The notes beneath the pieces were generated by a model that was not told the DNA's origin, searched no databases, and saw only the letters and a program-made list of their open reading frames with translations. A stretch of DNA of 64,000 nucleotides, from the NCBI RefSeq assembly GCF_902497785.1, contig NZ_CABVHK010000014.1:1-64000 (forward strand), read 5' to 3'. This DNA is from Pseudomonas fluorescens. Its GTDB lineage: Bacteria; Pseudomonadota; Gammaproteobacteria; Pseudomonadales; Pseudomonadaceae. A program made the position numbers and the translations under genes. Positions 1 to 7,826 of the stretch are shown in pieces (position 1 is the stretch's first letter; each line of letters starts with the position of its first letter).

Positions 1-5
1 GAATT

Positions 6-121
6 TCTTGACGACCATAGAGCATTGGAACCACCTGATCCCATCCCGAACTCAGCAGTGAAACGATGCATCGCCGATGGTAGTGTGGGGTTTCCCCATG
101 TGAGAGTAGGTCATCGTCAAG
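6..121 (+). rRNA. rrf: 5S ribosomal RNA, copy 1
   Basis: The sequence carries the standard Pseudomonas 5S body. The closing helix is visible as TTGACGA at 8-14 pairing with TCGTCAA at 114-120. An intrinsic terminator follows directly. The rest of the rRNA operon (16S, 23S) lies outside the window to the left. Ends are set from the terminal helix and could be off by one or two bases. Confidence 0.95.
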
Positions 122-132
122 ATTAAATTCCG

Positions 133-168
133 AAACCCCTATCTGCGTATGCAGGTAGGGGTTTTGTT
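133..168 (+). terminator. Terminator after 5S copy 1
   Basis: A 14-bp stem (AAACCCCTATCTGC, tetraloop GTAT, then the complementary arm with one G-T wobble) runs into TTTTGTTTT. It lies 12 bases after 5S copy 1. Confidence 0.85.
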
Positions 169-228
169 TTAAGTAGAAGTCACCAATTTTGCTGGCACGT
201 TACCGCGTAACGGGTCGGTCACAGAATT

Positions 229-344
229 TCTTGACGACCATAGAGCATTGGAACCACCTGATCCCATCCCGAACTCAGCAGTGAAACGATGCATCGCCGA
301 TGGTAGTGTGGGGTTTCCCCATGTGAGAGTAGGTCATCGTCAAG
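229..344 (+). rRNA. rrf: 5S ribosomal RNA, copy 2
   Basis: This is a perfect repeat of the first 5S gene, displaced by 223 bases, including the five bases before it. The two copies diverge only after the mature 3' end (gattaaatt versus gattgaatt). Tandem 5S genes at the end of one rRNA operon are known in Pseudomonas. Confidence 0.95.
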
Positions 345-355
345 ATTGAATTCCG

Positions 356-388
356 AAACCCCTGTCTGCTAATGCAGACAGGGGTTTT
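356..388 (+). terminator. Terminator after 5S copy 2
   Basis: AAACCCCTGTCTGC, loop TAAT, GCAGACAGGGGTTTT. The stem is perfect and ends in a T run. Compared with the terminator after copy 1, it has compensated A/G changes in the stem, which supports a functional hairpin. Confidence 0.9.
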
Positions 389-436
389 GTCGTTTCAGGC
401 CTGAGAAAAGCACCAATAAAACTAAATTCGCAAAAA

Positions 437-476
437 CAAAAAAGCCAGCCCCTGAAAATCCGGGGCTGGCTTTTTT
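437..476. terminator. Bidirectional intrinsic terminator
   Basis: A perfect stem of GCCAGCCCC and GGGGCTGGC is flanked by A6 on the left and T6 on the right, so it can act on both strands. It insulates the rRNA operon from the chemoreceptor gene. Bases 477-632 show no gene or clear signal. Confidence 0.85.
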
Positions 477-632
477 ATGCATAGAATTCAGAAATGAAAG
501 CTGATCGTAGCTGCGACATTGTGTAGGTTTCCGTAGGAAGTCGCTGAAGTCAGCGTTGAGTGCTAACTGAACGCTCTAGTACACCGTTCGGCGGGTATCT
601 GACGGAATTGCCGACCATTTTGTAAATGACCC

Positions 633-659
633 TAAGATTTATCCGGGATGTGCCGACAG
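633..659 (+). promoter_or_regulatory. Candidate FliA (sigma-28) promoter of the chemoreceptor gene
   Basis: TAAGATTT, 11 bases, GCCGACAG compares with the known FliA consensus TAAAGTTT-N11-GCCGATAA: 12 of 16 positions match and the spacing is exact. It lies 114 bases before the chemoreceptor ATG. Chemoreceptor genes are often FliA-dependent; the assignment here is inferred from the motif alone. Confidence 0.5.
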
Positions 660-773
660 ACTGGTGAGACATGCGTGCACCAAAGTAGAGCGGCCACAGA
701 ATGCCGCTCGTGCTGTACATGGAATGTTGCAACCCGGAACGCATCCCCACTTTCTGCATAGAAGTCCCATCAA

Positions 774-2654
774 ATGAATCTCAAGTTCAGCCATAAAATC
801 CTGTTGGCCGCCTCTGGCGTCGTAGTGCTGGCCTTTGCGTTGTTTACTTTGTACAACGACTACCTGCAGCGAAACACCATTCGGCAAAACCTCGAATCCT
901 CGGTCGAACAAGCAGGTGACCTTACCGCCAGCAGCGTGCAGAACTGGATGAGCGGCCGCGTGCTGGTGCTGGAAAACCTCGCGCAGAACGTTGCTCATCA
1001 AGGCGCCAATGCGGATTTCCCGGGGCTGGTTGATCAACCGGCCTTTACCTCGAACTTCCAATTCACCTACGTCGGCCAGGCCAATGGCGTGTTCACTCAG
1101 CGCCCGGACGCGAAGATGCCGGACGGTTATGACCCACGTCAGCGTCCCTGGTACAAGCAAGCGGTTAGCGCCGACAAGACCATGCTGACTGCGCCCTACA
1201 TGGCCGCCGTGGGTGGCCTGGTCGTGACCATCGCCATGCCGGTGAAAAAGAACGGCGAGTTGCTCGGCGTGGTTGGCGGTGACCTGAGCCTGGAGACCCT
1301 GGTGAAGATCATCAACTCGGTGGACTTTGGCGGTATCGGTCACGCCTTTCTGGTCAGTGCCGACGGTCAAGTGATCGTCAGCCCGGATAAAGATCAGGTC
1401 ATGAAGCAGCTGAAGGACATCTACCCGAATGCGGGCGTGCGGATCGAAAAAGGTAACCAGGAAGTCACCCTGAATAACCAGGCACGGATCCTCTCGTTCA
1501 CGCCGGTGAGCGGCTTGCCGAATGCCGAGTGGTACATCGGTCTGTCGATCGACAAGGACAAGGCCTACGCACCACTGAGCCAATTCCGCACCTCGGCGCT
1601 GATCGCGATGTTCATCGCCGTCACCGTCATTGCCGTGCTTCTGAGCCTGCTGATCAGCGTGCTGATGCGTCCCCTGACCACGATGGGCCGCGCCATGCAG
1701 GACATCGCTCAGGGCGAGGGTGACTTGACCCGTCGTCTGTCTGTGGAAAGCAAAGATGAATTCGGCGAACTGGGCGGCGCCTTCAATCAGTTCGTGGAGC
1801 GCATTCACGCATCGATTTCTGAAGTGTCGTCAGCCACGCGCCAGGTCCATGACCTCTCGCAGCGAGTAATGGCCTCGTCCAACGCGTCGATCGTCGGTTC
1901 CGACGAACAAAGTGCGCGCACCAACAGTGTGGCGGCGGCAATTAACCAATTGGGCGCCGCCACTCAGGAAATCGCCCGCAATGCTGCCGACGCTTCGCAG
2001 CACGCCAGCGGTGCGAGCGAGCAGGCCGATGATGGTCGTCAGGTGGTGGAAAAAACCATTCTGGCCATGACCGAGCTGTCGCAGAAAATCAGCCTGTCGT
2101 GCACCCAGATCGAAACCCTCAATGCGAGCACCGACAACATCGGGCATATCCTTGATGTGATCAAAGGCATCTCCCAACAGACCAACCTGCTTGCGCTGAA
2201 CGCGGCCATCGAAGCGGCCCGCGCCGGTGAAGCCGGTCGTGGTTTTGCGGTAGTGGCGGACGAGGTGCGCAACCTGGCCCATCGCACGCAGGAGTCGGCC
2301 GAGGAGATTCACAAGATGATCACTTCGCTGCAGATCGGCTCGCGCGAAGCGGTGACCACCATGAACGCCAGTCAGGCCTCCAGCGAAGAAAGCGTCGAAG
2401 TGGCGAACCAGGCGGGGCTGCGATTGGTCAGCGTGACCAAACGCATTGGCGAAATCGATGGCATGAACCAATCGGTGGCGGCTGCGACAGAAGAACAGAC
2501 GGCGGTGGTGGAAACGCTCAACGTCGACGTCAACCAGATCAACCTGCTGAACCAGCAGAGCGTCGCCAACCTCAATGAAACGTTGAAGGATTGCGATGCG
2601 TTGTCGATGCAGGCGAACCGTTTGAAGCAGTTGGTTGATAGCTTCAAGATCTGA
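774..2654 (+). CDS. Methyl-accepting chemotaxis protein, dCache amino-acid-receptor type
   Basis: This 626-residue inner-membrane chemoreceptor feeds the CheA/CheW array. TM1 is at about 9-28, a periplasmic dCache_1 domain at 33-270, TM2 at 274-297, HAMP at 298-350, then the cytoplasmic signalling coiled coil with the conserved hairpin around LLALNAAIEAARAGE. Length and sequence resemble the PctA/PctB/PctC receptors of P. aeruginosa. By alignment from memory, most ligand contacts of that family are kept (Y119, R124, W126, Y142, D170). The position matching PctA Asp146 is Ala144, so the ligand range may differ from ordinary amino acids. It is a single-gene unit after the rRNA operon. Family is certain; ligand is unknown. 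Confidence 0.93.
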   Translation: MNLKFSHKILLAASGVVVLAFALFTLYNDYLQRNTIRQNLESSVEQAGDLTASSVQNWMSGRVLVLENLAQNVAHQGANADFPGLVDQPAFTSNFQFTYVGQANGVFTQRPDAKMPDGYDPRQRPWYKQAVSADKTMLTAPYMAAVGGLVVTIAMPVKKNGELLGVVGGDLSLETLVKIINSVDFGGIGHAFLVSADGQVIVSPDKDQVMKQLKDIYPNAGVRIEKGNQEVTLNNQARILSFTPVSGLPNAEWYIGLSIDKDKAYAPLSQFRTSALIAMFIAVTVIAVLLSLLISVLMRPLTTMGRAMQDIAQGEGDLTRRLSVESKDEFGELGGAFNQFVERIHASISEVSSATRQVHDLSQRVMASSNASIVGSDEQSARTNSVAAAINQLGAATQEIARNAADASQHASGASEQADDGRQVVEKTILAMTELSQKISLSCTQIETLNASTDNIGHILDVIKGISQQTNLLALNAAIEAARAGEAGRGFAVVADEVRNLAHRTQESAEEIHKMITSLQIGSREAVTTMNASQASSEESVEVANQAGLRLVSVTKRIGEIDGMNQSVAAATEEQTAVVETLNVDVNQINLLNQQSVANLNETLKDCDALSMQANRLKQLVDSFKI

Positions 2655-2720
2655 TTCAGATCTGTGAACCGAGTTATCGTTCTTCGCGAGCAGGCGATTC
2701 AGCTCGCCTGTCGCCACGAT

Positions 2721-3431
2721 TTATTTCGAGGTTTTGCGGTTCTTTGCTTCGGGGCTGGCGAGGTAGCGGGTGATGACCTCGACGCCCCGATTAAGGTGTT
2801 GCTCAAGCAGTTGCACCGAGCGCTCGATGTCGCGGTCATCCACGGCGCGTAACAGCGCCCGGTGATCTTCCTGGGACAACTTGCCCAGGCCCATGGCTTC
2901 AAGGTTGAAGCGCAGGAAGCGTTCTTCTTCGTTCAGTCCATCTTCCACCAGCCTCAACAGCCGACGGTTAGGCGCCTTGCTGTAGAGCGCCATATGGAAC
3001 AGGCGATTCAACCGGCCGATCTCGGTGTAGTCGTGTTCGGTTTCCAGTTCATCGATATAGCGGCCCGCCTGTTCTATGTCACTGTCAGTGAGCAGCGGAA
3101 TCGAGCGGCGCAGGGCTTCGGATTCCAGCAGGATGCGCAACTCATAGGTTTCGGCGGCATCGCCCTGCACCAAGGGGGCAACCACCGCGCCTTTATGCGC
3201 GACCACATTGAGCAACGCCTGCGCTTCGAGCTGGCGCAACGCTTCGCGGACCGGCATGCGGCTGACCCCGAACAGGTCGGCGAGGTCCTGTTGACGGACC
3301 GCTGTGCCACAAGGAAGACGACCGTCGAGAATGGCGGCGCGCAGGGTTTCTTCGATGACCGAGCGGGCCAGGTGAGCGGGAATCGGCCCGTTGACCTTGA
3401 TACTGCTAAGAGGGTTGGGCTTCTGTGTCAC
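2721..3431 (-). CDS. GntR family transcriptional regulator, FCD subfamily
   Basis: A 236-residue repressor-type regulator: winged helix-turn-helix at about 20-85 (with FGVSRMPVREALRQLE, typical of GntR recognition helices), then an all-helical FCD effector domain at about 95-220. The GTG start at 3431 gives the sequence MTQKPNPLSS, the usual N-terminus in relatives as I recall, and AGGG lies about ten bases upstream. The frame stays open to an ATG at 3503, which would add 24 residues of unlikely sequence. It is transcribed away from lapG. FCD regulators usually sense organic acids; no target operon adjoins it, so its effector is unknown. Confidence 0.88.
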   Translation of the reverse strand: MTQKPNPLSSIKVNGPIPAHLARSVIEETLRAAILDGRLPCGTAVRQQDLADLFGVSRMPVREALRQLEAQALLNVVAHKGAVVAPLVQGDAAETYELRILLESEALRRSIPLLTDSDIEQAGRYIDELETEHDYTEIGRLNRLFHMALYSKAPNRRLLRLVEDGLNEEERFLRFNLEAMGLGKLSQEDHRALLRAVDDRDIERSVQLLEQHLNRGVEVITRYLASPEAKNRKTSK

Positions 3432-3631
3432 TACAACGCACCCTGTCTGACTGAGGTAATTTGGATCCAAGGGGACACTAGTGACTGCCTGGCGGGTTGT
3501 CAAACGCGCTTGGGAAACGGCTCACACCCCAAAGTTTAGCGTGCTCCCGGTGATCTCACCGCGCCATTGTCTTTTAACCGGCTAACCTTCACCATCAATC
3601 GATTCCAACTGCCTGACCTGGAAATTTCGCA

Positions 3632-4324
3632 TTGGCGGTACGTTTCGCGATCCCTCGGACTTTGCGCTGGCTGTGCTGCGCGTTGCTGCTGGCCGGTACC
3701 TTGCCGGGCGGTCTGCATGCCGATTGGGATTTTTCCCAGATCAGCCGGCGCGCGCAGGCCTTGTACGGGCCACTTGGCGCGGGGCAGCAGCGCATTGATG
3801 CCTGGCAGAACCTGCTGGCGACGCAGAAGCAACTCAGCGAGCTGGAACAGCTCAACGTGGTGAATAAGTTCTTCAATAAACAGGTGCGCTACCAAGAGGA
3901 CACCGACCTGTGGCGTCAGGTCGATTATTGGGAAACCCCGATTGAAGCCTTGTGGAAAGGCGCCGGTGACTGCGAAGACTACGCCATCGCCAAGTATTTC
4001 AGCCTGCGCCACCTCGGCGTTTCCAGCGACAAACTGCGGATTACCTACGTCAAGGCCGTCAGCCTGAACCGCGCGCACATGGTGCTGACGTACTATTCCA
4101 GCCCCGACGCGATGCCGCTGGTGCTCGACAGCCTGATCGACACCATCAAACCCGCCAGCCAACGAACCGATCTTTTGCCGGTCTACGCTTTTAATGCCGA
4201 AGGGGTGTGGTTGCCGGGCGCCAAGGGCAATAAAAAAGTCAGCGACACCAAACGCTTGTCCCGTTGGCAGGACGTGCTGAAGAAAATGCAGGCCGAAGGT
4301 TTTCCGGTCGAGACGACTAACTAG
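3632..4324 (+). CDS. lapG: LapG periplasmic cysteine protease
   Basis: LapG cleaves the N-terminus of the giant adhesin LapA, releasing biofilm cells; it is held inactive by LapD when cyclic-di-GMP is high. The 230-residue protein has a signal sequence (hydrophobic 11-30) and a transglutaminase-like fold (BTLCP family) with catalytic Cys114 in GDCEDYA, His149 in RAHM and Asp166 in LVLDS. Asp113 and Glu115 flank the Cys and correspond to the known calcium ligands. The frame is closed by TGA at 3614, so the only reasonable start is TTG at 3632, with GGA ten bases upstream. Only 14 bases separate it from lapD, forming an operon. lapA is not in the window. Confidence 0.93.
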   Translation: MAVRFAIPRTLRWLCCALLLAGTLPGGLHADWDFSQISRRAQALYGPLGAGQQRIDAWQNLLATQKQLSELEQLNVVNKFFNKQVRYQEDTDLWRQVDYWETPIEALWKGAGDCEDYAIAKYFSLRHLGVSSDKLRITYVKAVSLNRAHMVLTYYSSPDAMPLVLDSLIDTIKPASQRTDLLPVYAFNAEGVWLPGAKGNKKVSDTKRLSRWQDVLKKMQAEGFPVETTN

Positions 4325-4338
4325 GAGCACGCGCTCAG

Positions 4339-6285
4339 ATGTCTTTGTTCAAACAGCTGTTGATCGCTATCTGTCTGTTCCTGGTGGTCGCCTTCACCGG
4401 CAGCTTCATGGTCAGCCTCGAAAGCTCGCGCACTCAATACGTCAACCAGTTGCGCTCCCACGCACAGGACGCCGCGACGGCGCTGGCGCTGTCGTTGACG
4501 CCGAACCTCGACGATCCGGCGATGGTCGAGTTGCTGGTCAGCTCGATTTTCGACAGCGGTTACTACGCGAGCATCCGTGTGGTCGATCTGGCGGACGACA
4601 AGACGCTGGTCGAGCGCAGCGGCAGTCCGGCGGTGAACAACGTGCCGGACTGGTTCGTCAAACTGATCGGCCTCGAGCCGGCCGGCGGCGATGCGATTGT
4701 CAGCCGTGGCTGGGAGCAGGCGGCACGGGTCGAAGTGGTCAGCCATCCGATGTTCGCGGTAGCCAAGCTTTGGCAGAGCGCCTTGGGCAGCCTTGGCTGG
4801 TTGCTGCTGTGCGGCGCAGTGAGTGCGACGCTGGGCGCGTTGCTGTTGCGCCGGCAATTGAAACCGCTGGATTACATGGTCCAGCAATCGCGCGCGATTG
4901 CCCGCCGCGAATTCCTCAGCCTGCCCGACCTGCCGCGCACCCCGGAATTGCGCAGGGTGGTGCAGGCCATGAACCAGATGGTCGAAAAGCTTAAGGCGTT
5001 GTTCCAGGAGCAAGCTGAACGCAGTGAAAAACTGCGCGACGAGTCCTATCGGGACACGTTGACCGGATTGGCGAACCGGCGTTATTTCGAGATGGAATTG
5101 AACGCACGGGTGAGCAATCCTGAGACCGCCAGTTCGGGTTATTTGTTAATGCTACGGGTCAAGGATCTGGCCGGACTGAACCAGCGCCTGGGCGGTCAAC
5201 ACACCGATGAATTACTCAAAGCCGTCGGCCAGCAGCTGTCGCGTGAGTGCGCCAAATACCCGGAGACGCTGAACCTGGTGACCCGCGTGCGGGGCGGCGA
5301 GTTTGCCGTGCTGGCGCCGGGACTGATGCGCGCCGAAGCGCTGCAACTGGCGCAAAACCTCGACACTGCGCTGGCGAGCCTGCATGCAACCGGCGCCACC
5401 GATGTGGCGGCGGTGGCCTATATCGGGCTCGTGCCGTTTATCCACGGTGACTCGCCGCTCGCCGTGCTTGGTCTTGCTGATCAGGCACTGGCGCAGGCGG
5501 AAGGCCAAGGCGATTCGCGGTGGATTTGCCTGGATCACACGGCACCGGCGAGCCTTGGCGACGATCACCACGCCTGGCACCGCTTGCTCGATCAGGCACT
5601 GAATAAGCAGCGGTTTGAGTTGTATTTCCAACCGGTGGTGGCCAGCCACGACACCACGCTGGTGCTGCATTACAAAGTGCTGTCGCGCCTGATCGACGAC
5701 GAGGGTCAGACGATTCCTGCGGGCCGCTTTCTGCCGTGGCTCGAGCGTTTCGGCTGGGCGGCGCGACTGGATCGGCTGATGCTGGAACGCGTGCTTGCGC
5801 AAATGGCTGACCATGAAGAGTCGCTGGCGCTGAACCTGTCGTCGGCGACCCTGACCCATCCGGCGTCACTGAACAAAGTCTTCGATATCTTGCGCGCTCA
5901 TTCCAATCTCGGCTCACGGTTGACCCTGGAAATCGGCGAGGAACAACTGCCGGAGCAAGCGAAGCTGGAGCATTTGACGCAACGTCTGCGTGAACTCGGG
6001 TTCTCACTGGGCCTGCAACACTTTGGTGGTCGCTTCAGCATGATCGGCAACCTGGCGCGGCTTGGGTTGGCGTATTTAAAGGTGGATGGCGTGTACATTC
6101 GCGCGATCGATCAGGAAAGCGACAAGCGATTGTTCATCGAGGCGATTCAGCGCGCGGCACACAGCATTGACCTGCCGCTGATTGCCGAGCGCGTTGAGAC
6201 CGAGGGGGAATTGGCGGTGATCCGCGAGATGGGGGTTTATGGCGTGCAGGGGCGGTTGGTGGGTGAGCCGAGGCCTTGGGGTTAG
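4339..6285 (+). CDS. lapD: LapD cyclic-di-GMP receptor of the inner membrane
   Basis: LapD senses cytoplasmic cyclic-di-GMP and sequesters LapG in the periplasm. The 648-residue protein has TM1 at about 7-26, a periplasmic PAS-like domain, TM2 at about 155-174, HAMP, then degenerate GGDEF and EAL domains. The GGDEF motif reads RGGEF and the EAL motif reads KVLSR, so both catalytic activities are expected to be lost. This is the hallmark of LapD as a receptor rather than an enzyme. AGGAG lies ten bases before the ATG. It is co-transcribed with lapG. Confidence 0.94.
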   Translation: MSLFKQLLIAICLFLVVAFTGSFMVSLESSRTQYVNQLRSHAQDAATALALSLTPNLDDPAMVELLVSSIFDSGYYASIRVVDLADDKTLVERSGSPAVNNVPDWFVKLIGLEPAGGDAIVSRGWEQAARVEVVSHPMFAVAKLWQSALGSLGWLLLCGAVSATLGALLLRRQLKPLDYMVQQSRAIARREFLSLPDLPRTPELRRVVQAMNQMVEKLKALFQEQAERSEKLRDESYRDTLTGLANRRYFEMELNARVSNPETASSGYLLMLRVKDLAGLNQRLGGQHTDELLKAVGQQLSRECAKYPETLNLVTRVRGGEFAVLAPGLMRAEALQLAQNLDTALASLHATGATDVAAVAYIGLVPFIHGDSPLAVLGLADQALAQAEGQGDSRWICLDHTAPASLGDDHHAWHRLLDQALNKQRFELYFQPVVASHDTTLVLHYKVLSRLIDDEGQTIPAGRFLPWLERFGWAARLDRLMLERVLAQMADHEESLALNLSSATLTHPASLNKVFDILRAHSNLGSRLTLEIGEEQLPEQAKLEHLTQRLRELGFSLGLQHFGGRFSMIGNLARLGLAYLKVDGVYIRAIDQESDKRLFIEAIQRAAHSIDLPLIAERVETEGELAVIREMGVYGVQGRLVGEPRPWG

Positions 6286-6317
6286 GCATCGGGAACTGAG
6301 GCGTTGCTCAGATCGCT

Positions 6318-6411
6318 TTCGCGAGCAGGCTCGCTCCCACACTTGATCTTTGGTGATCACAGAATCTGTGTTCACTGAAGATCCCCTGTGGGAGCGAGCC
6401 TGCTCGCGAAG
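6318..6411. repeat. REP doublet 1, family A
   Basis: Two inverted copies of the GTGGGAGCGAGCCTGCTCGCG palindrome (arms about 6318-6342 and 6386-6411) are separated by 43 bases. This is a typical Pseudomonas REP/BIME unit placed after lapD. Confidence 0.9.
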
Positions 6412-6649
6412 GCGTCAGAAAAGACGCCACCAGAGCCAGTGTGGGAATGGTCTGACTGACGACAGCAGCGTCGGAGATTTCCTTCAAGTTGCGGCGGTGT
6501 TGGTGAACTTGTGGGGCCCATGGCCTGGGGATAGTCTGAGTTTGTCACTGAATTAACAGTGACACGGACGTGCAGGTCCGAGTAAAACCTTAATCCCAAA
6601 AAACGACACGGGCTATTCATCGGGCATTTATGCTCGCTGTGATCTCTCT

Positions 6650-6737
6650 ATGGCGGCCGTGTGCGGGAGACCTTAGGGTCTGCCGAGGTTTTGGGATTGG
6701 GTGACTCGGTCTTGCACCCCGCACATAGCTGCCACCC
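6650..6737 (+). ncRNA. Structured RNA leader of DUF6124 gene 1 (C4-like architecture)
   Basis: A 16-base arm at 6652-6667 pairs with 6718-6733 (one mismatch, two G-U pairs) and encloses two hairpins: AGACC-TTAG-GGTCT at 6668-6681, and CCGAG 6683-6687 with CTCGG 6705-6709. The same three-helix layout occurs before the other intact DUF6124 gene (34106-34180) with compensatory base changes in the stems. It ends 50 bases before the ATG. The size and layout (a closing stem around two hairpins) recall the C4 antisense RNA family of phages. That resemblance is from memory and has not been tested. Confidence 0.6.
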
Positions 6738-6787
6738 TATTTGCGTGCAAGCGAACTGGGTTCAGCGTCCCTTTTCAGGAGGCACCC

Positions 6788-7105
6788 ATGTCCAACATTA
6801 CTTCCGATTCGCCAGGTCATTCTGGCCCTTCCGAGCCCGAGCCCGGCAAAGGCCACCTCTTCACCGTTTCCCCCCACGTCAACATCGAAACCCTGCTGGC
6901 GAACGCCTCAGAAGACCTGCTCTCCATCAGCGCCATCGCGGCCAACCTCGCCGATGATGTGGACGGCTCAAGCCGATCCGTCGCGCTGGCGCTTAACCGA
7001 ATGGCCGAAGGGGTTCATTTGTTGGTGGAGCGGGCGCTGGATCACCTGGAATCGCCGGAGTTGTTGGCGTTTTTGTTCAAGAAGGATAAGCCTGCGGTGA
7101 CATGA
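6788..7105 (+). CDS. DUF6124 family protein 1
   Basis: A 105-residue soluble protein of unknown function. An ATG preceded by AGGAGG (seven bases upstream) sets the start. The proline-rich N-terminus (1-22) is variable. The core from LFTVSPHVN (24-32) through ETLLANASEDLLSISAIA to LVERALDHLE is helical and almost identical to the paralogue at 34233. No catalytic motif, membrane segment or signal peptide is visible. The DUF number is assigned from the core sequence by memory. It is preceded by the structured leader and followed within five bases by a REP doublet. No role is proposed. Confidence 0.82.
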   Translation: MSNITSDSPGHSGPSEPEPGKGHLFTVSPHVNIETLLANASEDLLSISAIAANLADDVDGSSRSVALALNRMAEGVHLLVERALDHLESPELLAFLFKKDKPAVT

Positions 7106-7109
7106 AGAC

Positions 7110-7208
7110 CGCCATCGCGGGCAAGCCCGCTCCCACAGGTTTTGGGGTTGGTTACAAATGTGTGATCAACCGTTATCCCTGTGGGAGCGGGCTTGCCCGC
7201 GATAGCGT
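7110..7208. repeat. REP doublet 2, family A (GGGCTTGCCCGCGA subtype)
   Basis: Inverted arms at about 7111-7139 and 7180-7208 carry GTGGGAGCGGGCTTGCCCGCGA. The first arm starts five bases after the DUF6124 stop codon, so it could serve as a 3' stem-loop for that transcript. Confidence 0.9.
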
Positions 7209-7230
7209 CAGAACAGACAACAAAAAAGGC

Positions 7231-7596
7231 TTAGATCAACCCCGCCTCATCCTCATCCACCAAATGGCTCAACCCTCCCATCTCCTCCCGGAACTGTGTC
7301 CGGTTCGACAGTTTGGCTTGCGCAGCCGCCGGCAGATCGGTAACGCGGATCACGCCTTTGTCGGTCAGCACCTGAATCAAGTCGTCGAGTACCCGGATCA
7401 TGTCCAGGTCGCTCTGTCTCAATTGCTTGAGTTGCTTAATTTGCTGAAGTTGTTTTTGACTGGTCGCCATAACCTCGCTGGCAAACCACTCCTGCAGATC
7501 AGGGTGTTCAGCGGCCAGTGTTTCAGTGGATTCAGCATAAGCCTCAGCTTCCACGCGCATCAATTGACCATCGGCATTGCGTTGCACGTAGAACAT
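7231..7596 (-). CDS. Conserved hypothetical protein with central coiled coil
   Basis: A 121-residue acidic cytoplasmic protein. The N-terminus (MFYVQRNADGQL) is followed by a helical region, a Gln/Leu/Lys-rich segment at about 47-60 made of near-repeats of QLKQL that should form a coiled coil, then a conserved C-terminus (VLTDKGVIRVTDLP, ending DEAGLI). Pseudomonas relatives are sometimes labelled as tryptophan-synthase-beta-like, but none of the catalytic features of TrpB are present, and I would not transfer that function. It stands alone between the REP doublet and an AT-rich promoter region. Confidence 0.8.
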   Translation of the reverse strand: MFYVQRNADGQLMRVEAEAYAESTETLAAEHPDLQEWFASEVMATSQKQLQQIKQLKQLRQSDLDMIRVLDDLIQVLTDKGVIRVTDLPAAAQAKLSNRTQFREEMGGLSHLVDEDEAGLI

Positions 7597-7654
7597 TCAG
7601 CGTCCCTCACGAGTTGAGCAGCGTCATCCTGTCAGCAGCATAGGCGAAATACGC

Positions 7655-7712
7655 CATATGGTTATTCGCTAACGGTATTTAAATTTAAGTTCTTATACCT
7701 ATAAAGTCACAC
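7655..7712 (+). promoter_or_regulatory. AT-rich upstream element before the dioxygenase/ABC operon
   Basis: An AT-rich stretch in a GC-rich genome contains TTATTCGCTAACGGTATT followed by TTTAAATTTAAG. The first part resembles TTATTCCTTAACGAATAT before the hydrolase gene at 61718. Since both downstream operons look sulfur-related, control by CysB or a similar sulfur-starvation regulator is inferred. Confidence 0.35.
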
Positions 7713-7826
7713 TCCTGCGTACCTGCCGACCAATCGGCGCGCCGCCTGACACGAACCAACACGGGACCTCCGTGAGTTTCTGATCAACGTGCGCGCCCCT
7801 GAGCGTGCCGTGCGTGGGAGTGATTT

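Noticed and set aside
1..5. A 23S rRNA 3' end at the window edge
   Set aside because: Only five bases precede the 5S gene, so nothing of 23S can be shown.
6318..6411. Repeated palindromes that might be a dispersed CRISPR or attachment-site set
   Set aside because: They are scattered over the whole window in inverted pairs without regular spacers and match the known Pseudomonas REP design.
7231..7596. Labelling the small coiled-coil protein as tryptophan synthase beta
   Set aside because: It is far too short (121 residues) and has no PLP lysine region or other TrpB feature.
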